A stretch of DNA of 64,000 bases from Xylophilus ampelinus (lineage in GTDB: Bacteria; Pseudomonadota; Gammaproteobacteria; Burkholderiales; Burkholderiaceae_C): the NCBI RefSeq assembly GCF_901875635.1, contig NZ_CABFMN010000084.1, forward strand, positions 124,001 to 188,000, in the 5' to 3' direction. The position numbers and the translations under genes were made by a program. Position 1 is the stretch's first letter, and each line of letters opens with the position of its first letter. Positions 53,155-62,193 of this stretch are shown piece by piece. Under the pieces are notes generated by a model. It saw nothing but the letters and a program-made list of their open reading frames with translations. It did no database searches and was not told where the DNA came from.

Positions 53155-54681
53155 ATGAGCACCGCCGCACCGAACACCGTGGCGCACCGCGGCATGATCA
53201 CCGTGTCGATCATGCTCGCCACCATCATGCAGGCACTCGACACGACGATTGCCAACGTCGCGCTGCCGCACATGCAGGGCAGCCTGCAGGCCTCGCAGGA
53301 CCAGATCACCTGGGTGCTGACGTCGTACATCGTGGCCGCGGCGATCACGCTGCCGCTGACGGGCTGGCTGTGCGGGCACTGGGGACGGCGGCGCGTGTTC
53401 CTGGTGTCGGTGGTGGGCTTCACGGTCGCCTCGGCGCTGTGCGGGCTCGCGGGCTCGATGGTCGAGATCGTCGCGGCGCGGCTGCTGCAGGGCGTCTTCG
53501 GCGCGGCGCTGGTGCCTCTGTCGCAGGCCGTGCTGCTGGACATCAACCCGCGCGAGAAGGTCGGCCAGGCGATGGCGATCTGGGGCGCGGGGATCATGGT
53601 CGGCCCCATCCTCGGTCCGCTGCTGGGCGGCTGGCTCACCGACCAGTTCGACTGGCGCTGGGTCTTCTTCATCAACCTGCCCGTGGGCGTGGTGGCGCTC
53701 TGGGGCATTGCGCGCTACCTGCCCGAGAGCCGGCCCAAGGCCGAGAAGCTCGACCTCTTCGGCTTCATCTCGCTGAGCCTGGCGATCGGCATGCTGCAGA
53801 TGTTCCTCGACCGCGGCGAGCAGCTCGACTGGTTCGACTCCTGGGAAATCCGCCTCGAGGCCGCCACGGCGGTGGTCGCCTTCGCCTTCTTCGCGGTCCA
53901 CACCTGGACGGTGCAGGGCACGAGCTTCCTCGACCGTGCGCTCCTCAAGGACCGCAACTTCGTCACCGGCCTGCTGTTCGCGTTCATCGTCGGCATGATC
54001 CTGTTCGCCACGATGTCGCTGCTGCCCACCTTCCTGCAGGGACTGATGGGCTACCCCGTGGTCTACACCGGCGCGGTGACGGCACCGCGCGGGGTGGGCA
54101 CGATGATCGCGATGATCGTCGTCGGGCGGCTGGTGCAGCGCATCGACGTGCGCGGCATCATGGCGGTGGGCTTCGGGCTCACGGCCTTCTCGCTGTGGCA
54201 GATGACGCGCTTCACGCCCGACATGGACAGCACGCTGGTCATCACCTCGGGCTTCATCCAGGGCCTGGGCATCGGTTTCACCTTCGTGCCGCTGTCCACG
54301 GCCACCTTCGCCACGCTGGCGCCGCAGTTGCGGCACCAGGGCACGCCGATCTTCAGCCTGCTGCGCAACATCGGCAGCAGCGTGGGCATCTCGATCGTGC
54401 AGGCGCTGCTGATCGAGGACACGGTGAGCGCCCACGCCAACCTGGCCGCCCTCGTCGCGCCCGGCAATGCGGCGCTCGCCACCCTGCCGCCGTCGATGAA
54501 CCCCGGCAGCCTGAGCGGGCTGGCGGCGCTCAACGCCGAAGTCACGCGCCAGGCCGCGATGATCGGCTACCTCGACGACTTCTGGATCATGATGGTCATC
54601 ACGGCCGTCGCGATCCCGCTGCTGCTGCTGATCCGCAAACCGCAGCGCGCGGCTGCCGGCCCCGCCGAAGTGCCGCACTGA
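53155..54681 (+). CDS. DHA2-family multidrug efflux MFS transporter (EmrB-like)
   Basis: 508 residues with 14 predicted membrane segments. LDTTIANVALPHMQGSL is motif D1, GHWGRRRVFLVSVVGF motif A and GAGIMVGPILGPLLGGWL motif C, which marks proton antiporters. Probably exports drugs or aromatic compounds, under the upstream MarR protein. No EmrA-type membrane-fusion gene is adjacent. Confidence 0.92.
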   Translation: MSTAAPNTVAHRGMITVSIMLATIMQALDTTIANVALPHMQGSLQASQDQITWVLTSYIVAAAITLPLTGWLCGHWGRRRVFLVSVVGFTVASALCGLAGSMVEIVAARLLQGVFGAALVPLSQAVLLDINPREKVGQAMAIWGAGIMVGPILGPLLGGWLTDQFDWRWVFFINLPVGVVALWGIARYLPESRPKAEKLDLFGFISLSLAIGMLQMFLDRGEQLDWFDSWEIRLEAATAVVAFAFFAVHTWTVQGTSFLDRALLKDRNFVTGLLFAFIVGMILFATMSLLPTFLQGLMGYPVVYTGAVTAPRGVGTMIAMIVVGRLVQRIDVRGIMAVGFGLTAFSLWQMTRFTPDMDSTLVITSGFIQGLGIGFTFVPLSTATFATLAPQLRHQGTPIFSLLRNIGSSVGISIVQALLIEDTVSAHANLAALVAPGNAALATLPPSMNPGSLSGLAALNAEVTRQAAMIGYLDDFWIMMVITAVAIPLLLLIRKPQRAAAGPAEVPH

Positions 54682-54761
54682 GCGGCCTGGCCAGCCTGCG
54701 CGGTGGCTTCAGCGCCCGGCGCCCGCCGCCTTGACTGGCAGCGGCGTGGTGCAGGGCTCGC

Positions 54762-55142
54762 TCAGTCGCGCAGCTCGGGCGGCAGCGTGCCGCCGTTGGC
54801 GGCGATGCGGCTCATCACCTGCTTGTGCAGGCCGATGTTCCATTCCGCCGAGCCCGGCTCGCCGTTGCTGTAGAGGATCTCGTTGGCCAGCTCCTTGCGC
54901 GCGGCGAGGCTGCTGTCCAGGCCCAGCAACTTGAGCAGGTCGACGATCGAGGTGCGCCAGTTGAGGGCGGCGGCACCGGGCATGGCGTCCAGGATGGCGG
55001 GCACGTCACCCAGCGGGATGGACGGCGGCGGTGCGGCCACGGCCGGGGCGCCCGCCGGTGCGGGGGCAGGCGGTGCGGCTTGCACCTCGGCGGCGTTGGC
55101 GGACGGGAAAATCTTGGAAAAAATCTTGCCGAAAAAGCTCAT
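54762..55142 (-). CDS. DUF3597-family protein
   Basis: 126 residues. N-terminal MSFFGKIFSKIFPS, an Ala/Pro linker, then the conserved domain (LNWRTSIVDLLKLLGLDSSLAARKELANEI...GSAEWNIGLHKQVMSRIAANGG). Short LysM-associated-type domain of unknown function. Single gene. Confidence 0.85.
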   Translation of the reverse strand: MSFFGKIFSKIFPSANAAEVQAAPPAPAPAGAPAVAAPPPSIPLGDVPAILDAMPGAAALNWRTSIVDLLKLLGLDSSLAARKELANEILYSNGEPGSAEWNIGLHKQVMSRIAANGGTLPPELRD

Positions 55143-55333
55143 GGATGGGTCCTCGACGTTGGTGGTTCTGCGGGGCCGGCCAAGACCTAAGTGATCGCCG
55201 GCTGCGCGCCGGATGCAGCGCAGACCGCGGTTCTAACACTTTGCGGCGACAGCTCGGCCAAAGATCGGGGCCGAGCGTGCGGAATGGCCCGCACGGCAAG
55301 CAAAAAGCGCTCGCCGCCTACGCACAGAGCCTC

Positions 55334-56434
55334 TCAGGCCAGTGCGACAGATCCCGGCGCCGCTGAAGCCGCCGAGGATGGCGCCGGGACCTCGGCCGAC
55401 GCCTGTGCCGAGCTGCCGCAGCCGTGGCAGAAGCGTGAGAAGGCGCTCTTGCGCGTCTCGCACACACGGCAGTGGTCGAACAGGCCGATGCCGCAGTGCG
55501 GGCAGAAGTCGATCGTCGTGTTCTTCAGGTCGACCGGCCGCTCGCAGCCCGGGCACACCCCCTTGGCCAGCCGCGCGAGCGCGGTGTCGTAGCTGAGCTC
55601 CTCGCGCCGCACCCGGTCGGGCTGGGCTTCGGCCAGTTTCTGCTTCGCCAGGTAGCGGTTGAGCGCCACGATGGCATAGCGCCCCACCAGCACGGTGACG
55701 ACGATGCCCACCACGTAGCGCACGTAGCCGCCGTAGCTGGGCAGGTAGGGCACGAGCTCGACGAAGAAGGCGAAGAGCGCAAAGAAGATGAAGCCCCACA
55801 CGAAGGGCCACCAGGTACTCTTGCGCTTCTTCGCAAAAAGCCAGCCCGCCACGATCAGCAGCGGCAGCGTGAGTGCGAGGCGGTAGCCGAACACGCGCAG
55901 TTCCACCCGGCGCTGCTCGGCGAGCATGCTTTGCGTCGCCGCTTCCTCCAGCAGGTTCAGCTTGTGCTGCTCGCTCTCCTGCGCCTGCTGGGCATCGAGC
56001 AGTTGCTGGCGCTGCTGGCCCAGCGCCTTCTGCGCGGCGTCTTCGGCGGCCTTCAGGGCGTCGAGCTGGCGCGTGCGAGCGATGAGTTCGGTGTCCTGGT
56101 CGGGCGCCTGCGTGGCGCGGCGCGTTGCGAGCCAGTTCGAGAAGGTCTCGCGCGCATTGCGGCTGGCCTGTTCGGCGGCGTCGAGCCGCAGTTGCGCCTG
56201 CTCGAGCGCACGGCGGGCCGCGACCTCCTGGTCGCCTGCCTCGCGCACCGCGGCACGCAGCGGCTCGGCGGCGCCGGGCGGCATGAAGTCGTCGAGCTGC
56301 AGCGGGCGCTCGACACGCGGCAGGTCGCCGACCACCGTGCCGCCGAGGCCGATCAGGAAGCTTGCGAACACCACCGCCACCAGCCACAGGCCGCGACGGA
56401 ACCACTTTTCGGAAAGGCGCAGGGATTTGCTCAT
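55334..56434 (-). CDS. Membrane protein with coiled coil and double zinc ribbon
   Basis: 366 residues. One membrane helix near residues 17-36, an Ala/Gln/Glu-rich coiled coil about 55-170, three more helices about 180-265, then a cytoplasmic tail. The tail has four CxxC pairs (CPGC, CPHC, CRVC, CHGC), enough for two zinc ribbons. No family recognised; the zinc ribbons suggest binding to protein or nucleic acid partners. It reads in the same direction as the DUF2145 gene upstream, with a palindromic repeat between them. Confidence 0.7.
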   Translation of the reverse strand: MSKSLRLSEKWFRRGLWLVAVVFASFLIGLGGTVVGDLPRVERPLQLDDFMPPGAAEPLRAAVREAGDQEVAARRALEQAQLRLDAAEQASRNARETFSNWLATRRATQAPDQDTELIARTRQLDALKAAEDAAQKALGQQRQQLLDAQQAQESEQHKLNLLEEAATQSMLAEQRRVELRVFGYRLALTLPLLIVAGWLFAKKRKSTWWPFVWGFIFFALFAFFVELVPYLPSYGGYVRYVVGIVVTVLVGRYAIVALNRYLAKQKLAEAQPDRVRREELSYDTALARLAKGVCPGCERPVDLKNTTIDFCPHCGIGLFDHCRVCETRKSAFSRFCHGCGSSAQASAEVPAPSSAASAAPGSVALA

Positions 56435-56454
56435 GGCGACTCACTCCTCACTGT

Positions 56455-56522
56455 TTTGCTCATTTTTCGATAGCTGCTCGCGCCCGCCCGGTGGGCGCTG
56501 CAGGCCGATTTGGCTCAAATCT
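56455..56522 (-). repeat. Palindromic repeat, copy 6
   Basis: On the minus strand: AGCCAAATCGGCC head, AGCGCCCACCGGGCGGGCGC, then GCTAT-CGAAAAA-TGAGC. The DUF2145 stop codon lies at the head of the repeat, and the zinc-ribbon gene starts 21 bases beyond its tail. Confidence 0.85.
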
Positions 56523-57414
56523 TCAGGCGCACCACAGGGCCGCCCAAGCCGGCGCGCGGCAGCCAGTCGAAGACCGAGTCGACCGTCACGGTCTCGATGC
56601 GATCCGAGAAGCGCTTCTCGTTCGGGTGGTCGTCGAAGGCGATGTTGGCCGAGCCCATGCGCCCGCCCAGCCGCGTCAGCGGGCCCAACTGGAGCGTGGT
56701 GGGCTCGTAGCCCTTGAACTGCAGCCAGGCCTGGGCCTGCTGGCGGGTGCGGATGGTGGCCGGCTCCATGGCGGCGGCGAGCGTCTCGATCGCCCACTGG
56801 TTCGACTGCTGGTACTTCTGGCCCCAGGCGTAGCTCACCAGGCTGTAGGCGGGCGTGTGCCAGCGGGCCAGCGCTTCGCCCAGACGCGGAGCCGGCTGTG
56901 ACAGCAGGCCCAGCAACTGCTGCTGCACCTGAGGCGACGGGATCTCCCACGCCGCCTCGTAGCGCCACAGGTCGTCGAGAAAGAACTCGCCCAGCCCCTG
57001 GCGGTAGATCGTCGCCTCGGCCGTGCCGCAGCGGTTGAGCTTGTGGACCACGCGCCAGGGCCCTTCGGCGCTCTTGTAGGCCAGGCCCAGGTGCGAGTAG
57101 CGAAGCCCGTACTTGCTCAGGTCCTGCCCCGCGCGGGCCAGCACGACCACGCGGGCATCGCTGGCGTCCAGCGCCTGCGCCGTGCGTTCGGCGAGCTGCA
57201 TGCCCTTGGCGATCGCGGCCGGCGTCGGCTTCACGGCCTCGCAGGAGCGGCCGGCATGCGCATGCACGGGAAAGAGGAACAGGCCCGCTAGCACCACCAG
57301 CACGATCAGCACGGCCACGTGGAGCAGCACGCGCACGAACCGGCGCAGGCGCGGCTCGCTGGCCTGCGCCTCCTCGTCGTAGGGACCGAAGTTGGTGCGG
57401 GGATCGCCTTTCAC
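56515..57414 (-). CDS. DUF2145-family protein
   Basis: 299 residues from a GTG at 57414 that overlaps the upstream stop (GTGA). One membrane helix (residues about 30-50) anchors a periplasmic domain. The DUF2145 pattern is visible: LRYSHLGLAYKSAEGPWRVVHKLNRCGT and YRQGLGEFFLDDLWRYEA. The shape recalls NlpC/P60-like or permuted papain folds but no catalytic triad was established. Function unknown. Translationally coupled to the small secreted gene upstream. Confidence 0.75.
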   Translation of the reverse strand: MKGDPRTNFGPYDEEAQASEPRLRRFVRVLLHVAVLIVLVVLAGLFLFPVHAHAGRSCEAVKPTPAAIAKGMQLAERTAQALDASDARVVVLARAGQDLSKYGLRYSHLGLAYKSAEGPWRVVHKLNRCGTAEATIYRQGLGEFFLDDLWRYEAAWEIPSPQVQQQLLGLLSQPAPRLGEALARWHTPAYSLVSYAWGQKYQQSNQWAIETLAAAMEPATIRTRQQAQAWLQFKGYEPTTLQLGPLTRLGGRMGSANIAFDDHPNEKRFSDRIETVTVDSVFDWLPRAGLGGPVVRLKI

Positions 57415-57878
57415 AACACCCTCTCGTTGTACAGCAACGCCTGGCCGATGGCATTGGGGATGAAGGCCAGCACCTCCCCGGCCGCCGACAGCACGATGCC
57501 GCTGCCGATGACGCCGACCTCGACCGAACTGCCCACGGCCATCGAAGCGCGCCGGCTGCCGCGGTCCAGCACCCTGACGCTGGCACGGGCGCCATCAGAG
57601 GCGCGCTCGAGCAGGTAGACGGTGCCGTCGGCCACGACTTCGACGGCCACCACGCTGAGCACCGCGCCACCGACGGAGAGCGCGGCGGGCACGGCCACCA
57701 CCGCGGTGGATGCGGCGCCCGCCACCGAGGCGGTGCCGACGATCGAGGCCAGCGGCAGCAGGGACAGGGCCGCCGACGCCTCGCTCTGGGCGCGGGCAGG
57801 TGCTGCAGCCCCCAGGCCGGCCAGTGCGACGCAGCCCGCCAGGCCAAGGGCGGCGAAGGAAGAACGCAGGGAGGTCAT
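57411..57878 (-). CDS. Small secreted Ala/Val-rich protein (STM0539-like)
   Basis: 155 residues from the Met at 57878. Sec signal peptide ending ARAQ. The mature part is dominated by Ala/Val/Ser (VGTASVAGAASTAVVAVPAALSVGGAVLSVV), then LERASDGARASVRVLDRGS and a conserved-looking end IPNAIGQALLYNERVL. This resembles the STM0539 family from memory; the assignment is tentative. It is coupled to DUF2145 by a four-base overlap, so the two probably act together in the envelope. Confidence 0.6.
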   Translation of the reverse strand: MTSLRSSFAALGLAGCVALAGLGAAAPARAQSEASAALSLLPLASIVGTASVAGAASTAVVAVPAALSVGGAVLSVVAVEVVADGTVYLLERASDGARASVRVLDRGSRRASMAVGSSVEVGVIGSGIVLSAAGEVLAFIPNAIGQALLYNERVL

Positions 57879-57912
57879 GCTCGAATCTCCTGATGACGGT
57901 GCCGGCGTGGCG

Positions 57913-58392
57913 TCACTCGGCAGCCGTGGCGTCGGCACGCGCTTCGCGTCGGCCTTGCAGGCGGGCCTCGGCCATGTCGGCCTCGTGGCGGTCGCGCAGC
58001 GTCTTGGCGAGCGTGAAGGCCGAACTGATCAGGAACAGCCAGCTCACCCCCAGGTAGGCCTTGTAGGCATCGTTGATCTCCATGCGCACCAGGCCCCAGC
58101 CGGTCAGGCCCATGGCGGTGAAGAAGCCGCCCCAGACGACCAGCTTCCACATCGGGGTGTCGCCGGCCAGCGCAGGGCGCTGGCTGTCGCGCACGAACTT
58201 GGCCAGCACGAAGGCGGCCGACAGGCAGAACACGTACCCCATCACCATGAAGGCGCGCTCCAGGTTCTGGCCCGGCAGCCAGCTCAGGCCGGTGGCGCAC
58301 AGGAACACCGCGAGGCCGAAGGACACCCAGACCTGGACGGTCCAGGCCCGGGTGTCGCGCGGGATCGGGAGGTTCGAAGGGGTGAGATGCAT
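57913..58392 (-). CDS. YiaA/YiaB-type inner-membrane protein
   Basis: 159 residues. Four helices in two YiaAB pairs: WTVQVWVSFGLAVFLCATGLSWLPG, FMVMGYVFCLSAAFVLAKFVRD, LVVWGGFFTAMGLTGWGLV and YLGVSWLFLISSAFTLAKTLRD. The helix pairs ending in K-x-x-R-D are typical. Function unknown, membrane. Confidence 0.82.
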   Translation of the reverse strand: MHLTPSNLPIPRDTRAWTVQVWVSFGLAVFLCATGLSWLPGQNLERAFMVMGYVFCLSAAFVLAKFVRDSQRPALAGDTPMWKLVVWGGFFTAMGLTGWGLVRMEINDAYKAYLGVSWLFLISSAFTLAKTLRDRHEADMAEARLQGRREARADATAAE

Positions 58393-58497
58393 GGTGTGCC
58401 TCGCGGCGGTAGTGAAGGTGCGCGAATGATGGATTGCTCCGCGCCACTCAGCCTCATGAGACTGCACCAGTCTGCCCAATCGAGGCGCCAAGTACCT

Positions 58498-59157
58498 TTA
58501 AAAGATACTTTTCACGGGTCGCATGCGTGGCAGTGGATGCGTACCGGCGTGCAGATCCCTTCGCGTGTAAGGGCGCTCCAGCCCGGCAATGCGCGCCGCC
58601 GCGTACTCCAGCAGCCCATGCGTGGGCGCACGGTGCCCGGGGGGCAGCAGGACCATCGGCACCAGGAGGCTGGCGGCGACCCACCAGGCCGGCAATCGCG
58701 GATGCGGTCGGCTGTGCTGCAGCGTCAGGAACAGCCCGCTTGCGGCGACGCCAAGCAGACAGCCCGACACGACTTCGGACACGCTGTGCGCGTGGATGGC
58801 CAGGCGAGAGACACCGATGGCCGCTCCCAATACCCAGCCCGCGCAGGCGGCGGCCACGCGCAGGCGATGGCCCCCGCTCGATGCGAGCAGCCACAGCGCC
58901 ACCGGCCAGAAGCACGAAGAGAGCGCGGTGTGGCCACTGAAACCGGTGAAGTCGTACTGCGCGTCACCCAGGCCCCAGCCCATGAAGGCGAGCTTGGACA
59001 GCGTGACGATGGCCCCGCAGGCGCCGAAGCACAGCGCCCACAAGGCCGCCGAGTACCAGGTGCGCCGCGAGGAGGCCAGCCAGAAAAAGACGAAGGCGGC
59101 AGCCGGCAGCAGCAGGCCGCTGTCGCCCAGCCAGGTGAAGGTGTGCCAGTCAAGCAT
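58498..59157 (-). CDS. PAP2-family phosphatase
   Basis: 219 residues, about six helices. The active-site motifs of PAP2 phosphatases are visible in SGHTALSS and SRLAIHAHSVSEVVSG; the first Lys-containing motif is less clear. Probably a membrane lipid phosphatase (phosphatidate or undecaprenyl pyrophosphate). Ends 68 bases before LplT-PlsC begins to end; same strand. Confidence 0.8.
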   Translation of the reverse strand: MLDWHTFTWLGDSGLLLPAAAFVFFWLASSRRTWYSAALWALCFGACGAIVTLSKLAFMGWGLGDAQYDFTGFSGHTALSSCFWPVALWLLASSGGHRLRVAAACAGWVLGAAIGVSRLAIHAHSVSEVVSGCLLGVAASGLFLTLQHSRPHPRLPAWWVAASLLVPMVLLPPGHRAPTHGLLEYAAARIAGLERPYTRRDLHAGTHPLPRMRPVKSIF

Positions 59158-59225
59158 GCGCGGCGCTTCCCCACCCGGGAGGGCGTGCGCTGCGGCGTAG
59201 GCAGGCTGCCGGCGTCAAGGCGCGG

Positions 59226-61172
59226 TCAGGCGGCCAGCAGGCCGCTCACGCGCTGGCGCAGGGCTTCGGGCTGCACCTCCACAGGCGGCACGGCCGCACC
59301 CACGTTGAGGCCGACCCGGCTGAACATGCCCCGGCGGAAGGGGCGCACCATCGCCACGCCTTCGCCTCGCCGCTGCTCGATGCGGCTGAAGAAGGAGCCC
59401 CAGAGGTTGGTCAGTGCCATCGGAATCACCGGCGCTTCGATGCCCTCGGCGCGGGCAAGTTCCATGATCTTCATCACGCCGCCCTTGAAAGGCTGCAATT
59501 GCCCGTCGCGGGTGATGGCGCCTTCGGGAAAGATGGCCAGCAGGTCGCCCTCGCGCAGCACCTTGACGGCCTCGGCGAAGGCGCGCTCGTACGCGGCCGC
59601 ATCTTCCTTCTGCGGCGCGATGGGGATGGCCTTGGCGAGACGGAACATCCAGCCCAGCACCGGCACCCTGAAGATGCGGTGGTCCATGATGAAGCGGATC
59701 GGACGCGGGCTCGCGGCCATCAGCAGCACCGCGTCGATGAAGCTCACATGGTTGCACACGAGCACGGCCGGGCCGTCGGTGGGAATGTGCTCGTCGCCCT
59801 GGATGTCGAAGCGGTAGACGAAGCGCGACAGCACCCAGGCCACGAAGCGCAGCAGGTACTCCGGCACCAGCATGAAGATGTAGAACGCGACCACCGCATT
59901 CGCGATGCCGGTGAACAGGAAGATCTGCGGGATGCTGAAGCCCGCGCCCAGCAGTGCGCCGGCGATGACCGAACTGCCGATCATGAACAGCGCGTTGAGG
60001 ATGTTGTTGGCCGCGATGATGCGCGCGCGGTGCGTGGGCTGGCTGCGCAGCTGGATGAGCGCATACATCGGCACGCTGTAGAGCCCCGCGAAGAGCGACA
60101 GCAGCGCCAGGTCGGCCATCACGCGCCAGTGCGCGGGCTGCGAGACGAAGGCCGCGGCGCCCATCTCGGCGGACGGCGGCAGCCCGCGCGAGGCGAAGTA
60201 CAGGTCGATCGCGAACACGCTCATGCCGATGGCCCCCAGCGGCACCAGGCCGATCTCGACCTGCCGGCGCGACAGCGTTTCGCACAGCAGCGAGCCGACG
60301 CCGATGCCCACCGAGAACACCACCAGCAGCAGCGACGCCACCTGCTCGTTGCCGTGCAGCACCTCCTTGGCGAAGGCCGGGAAGTTGCTGAGGAACACGG
60401 CACCGAAGAACCACATCCACGAGATGCCCAGCAGCGAGCGGAAGACGACGATGTTGCCGTGCGCGAGCTTCAGGTTGCGCCAGGTCTCGCTGACGGGGTT
60501 CCAGTTGATCTTCAGCGTCGGGTCGGTGGCGGCCGTGTCGGGAATCGCCTGTGCCACCGCGCGTCCCACGAGCGCCAGCAGCACGCAGCCGACGGCCACC
60601 GTTGCGTGTCCCACGCCCGGAAGCGCCACGAGCAGCCCGCCCGCCACCTGCCCGAGCAGGATGGCGACGAAGGTGCCCATCTCGACCATGCCGTTGCCAC
60701 CGGTGAGCTCGCGTGCATCGAGCACCTGCGGCAGGTAGGCGAACTTCACCGGGCCGAAGAGCGTGGAATGCAGCCCCATGAGGAACACGCAGGCCAGCAG
60801 CACGGGGACGTTGGCGGCGACGAAGCCCCAGGCCGCGAGCGCCATGATCGCGATCTCCAGGTTCTTCACCAGGCGGATGATCTGCGTCTTGTTGTACTTG
60901 TCGGTCAGCTGCCCGGCCGTGGCCGAAAAGAGCAGGAAGGGCAGGATGAACAGCGCGCCGATCACCAGCCCCGCCATCGCGGGCTTCATCCAGGCCACCT
61001 GCAGCTGGTAGGTCACCATCACGGTGAACGCGAACTTGAACAGGTTGTCGTTGGCGGCGCCTGCGAACTGCGTCCAGAAGAAGGGCGCGAAGCGGCGCTG
61101 GCCCAGCAGCGCGAACTGGTTGGCGTGCGCGTTCGCACCCGGGTGCGTGGGGTTGCTGGCGGTGGTGCTCAT
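59226..61172 (-). CDS. LplT-type MFS flippase fused to PlsC acyltransferase
   Basis: 648 residues. Residues about 20-425 are a 12-helix MFS domain like LplT, the lysophospholipid flippase (GAANDNLFKFAFTVMVTYQL, FSATAGQLTDKYNK, GLHSTLFGPVKFAYLPQ). Residues about 440-640 form a 1-acylglycerol-3-phosphate acyltransferase domain with NHVSFID (His-x4-Asp) and FPEGAITRDG. In E. coli the flippase and the acyltransferase-ligase Aas are separate; here flippase and acyltransferase are one chain and the acyl-ACP ligase domain is missing. Likely role: reacylation of lysophospholipids at the inner membrane. Confidence 0.9.
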   Translation of the reverse strand: MSTTASNPTHPGANAHANQFALLGQRRFAPFFWTQFAGAANDNLFKFAFTVMVTYQLQVAWMKPAMAGLVIGALFILPFLLFSATAGQLTDKYNKTQIIRLVKNLEIAIMALAAWGFVAANVPVLLACVFLMGLHSTLFGPVKFAYLPQVLDARELTGGNGMVEMGTFVAILLGQVAGGLLVALPGVGHATVAVGCVLLALVGRAVAQAIPDTAATDPTLKINWNPVSETWRNLKLAHGNIVVFRSLLGISWMWFFGAVFLSNFPAFAKEVLHGNEQVASLLLVVFSVGIGVGSLLCETLSRRQVEIGLVPLGAIGMSVFAIDLYFASRGLPPSAEMGAAAFVSQPAHWRVMADLALLSLFAGLYSVPMYALIQLRSQPTHRARIIAANNILNALFMIGSSVIAGALLGAGFSIPQIFLFTGIANAVVAFYIFMLVPEYLLRFVAWVLSRFVYRFDIQGDEHIPTDGPAVLVCNHVSFIDAVLLMAASPRPIRFIMDHRIFRVPVLGWMFRLAKAIPIAPQKEDAAAYERAFAEAVKVLREGDLLAIFPEGAITRDGQLQPFKGGVMKIMELARAEGIEAPVIPMALTNLWGSFFSRIEQRRGEGVAMVRPFRRGMFSRVGLNVGAAVPPVEVQPEALRQRVSGLLAA

Positions 61173-61235
61173 CGGTGGATCCCTCGGCGTCGACCGGCGG
61201 CACCTGCGCGCCGCGTCTTCTCTTCTTGGATGGCC

Positions 61236-62057
61236 TCAGGCAGTTGCCGCAGCCGCGCCCGGATTGTGCCGCAGCCCCTTCGCGCCGACCGGCTGCAGCG
61301 CGGCCAGCACCGGCAATGCCGCGAGCGCCGCCACGCCATGCTTGAGCGTGTGCCCGGACACCAGGTGGCCGGTGGCTTCGTACACCCATGCATCGCCGGC
61401 CTCGAGCAGCTTGGCCGCCGCGTAGAAGGCGATGACCCAGCCCAGGCGCAGGCCGATGGCGCCATCCACCTTCGGCGTGAATGCCAGCGCCAGCACGATC
61501 GCCATGCCGCCGAACTGCACCGCGCCCCAGGGCAGCAGGTTGTCGGCCTCGGCCGCGCAGGCCACGGCCGCGAGGCCGCCCAGCAGCGTGCACCAGGCGG
61601 CCACCCACCCGGCACGCTGCGATACCCGCTCGCAGGCCGCCATGCCCACCAGGCCCGCGAACGCCACCGCCATGCCGGCCCGGTCGGCCGCGAGGCGCAC
61701 CGCGTCGGGCTGGAGGTGATAGAAGGCCGAGCCCGCCGCGGTGACCAGCAGTCCGGCGAAGAACAGCCAGGCGCAGTCGAGCGTGCTGCCCGGCGGCTCG
61801 GTGGCCGCGCCAGAAGTGGCCGCAGCGTCGAAGCGCCGCAGCTGCCACAGGCCCCAGAGCCCGAGCGCGGCGAAAGGCAGGTTGCTCAGCACGTCCATGG
61901 CGTTGGCCACGCCCTGCCAGGGCCGCTGGTCGGCGAAGGCGCCGAGGGCCAGCGCCTGGGCAGGCAAGGCCGGCGCTGCCAGGGCGATCAGCAACAGCAG
62001 GAGCACCGTCGCGAGCAGCAGGCATTCACGGCGGTTCAGGGGAGCGGAAGCGGTCAT
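61236..62057 (-). CDS. Seven-helix membrane protein of the CREST/ceramidase superfamily
   Basis: 273 residues from Met 62057. About eight hydrophobic segments. GSAFYHLQPDAVRLAADRAGM and the late HTLKHGVAAL give the Ser-x3-His, Asp and His-x3-His pattern of the CREST hydrolase superfamily (alkaline ceramidase, PAQR). The reaction is unknown in bacteria. It is divergent from the XRE regulator, with two operator-like repeats in the 136-base gap. Confidence 0.65.
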   Translation of the reverse strand: MTASAPLNRRECLLLATVLLLLLIALAAPALPAQALALGAFADQRPWQGVANAMDVLSNLPFAALGLWGLWQLRRFDAAATSGAATEPPGSTLDCAWLFFAGLLVTAAGSAFYHLQPDAVRLAADRAGMAVAFAGLVGMAACERVSQRAGWVAAWCTLLGGLAAVACAAEADNLLPWGAVQFGGMAIVLALAFTPKVDGAIGLRLGWVIAFYAAAKLLEAGDAWVYEATGHLVSGHTLKHGVAALAALPVLAALQPVGAKGLRHNPGAAAATA

Positions 62058-62130
62058 GGGCAGAACTCCGGAGGGCGAAATAAGGAGGAGAAGGGTTCGG
62101 CCGCAATGTAGGTAGACCTGTCGCCCTGTA

Positions 62131-62187
62131 GCATCGAAAATCGATACGGCACCCGCCCGTGACATTTTTGGTATCGAATTTTCATAC
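62131..62187. promoter_or_regulatory. Pair of inverted operator-like sites
   Basis: GCATCGAAAATCGATAC (62131-62147) and GTATCGAATTTTCATAC (62171-62187) are the same 17-base motif in opposite orientation, 40 bases centre to centre. Both are near-palindromic. They sit between the divergent CREST and XRE genes; the right site ends 6 bases before the XRE start codon. Confidence 0.65.
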
Positions 62188-62193
62188 CTACCC

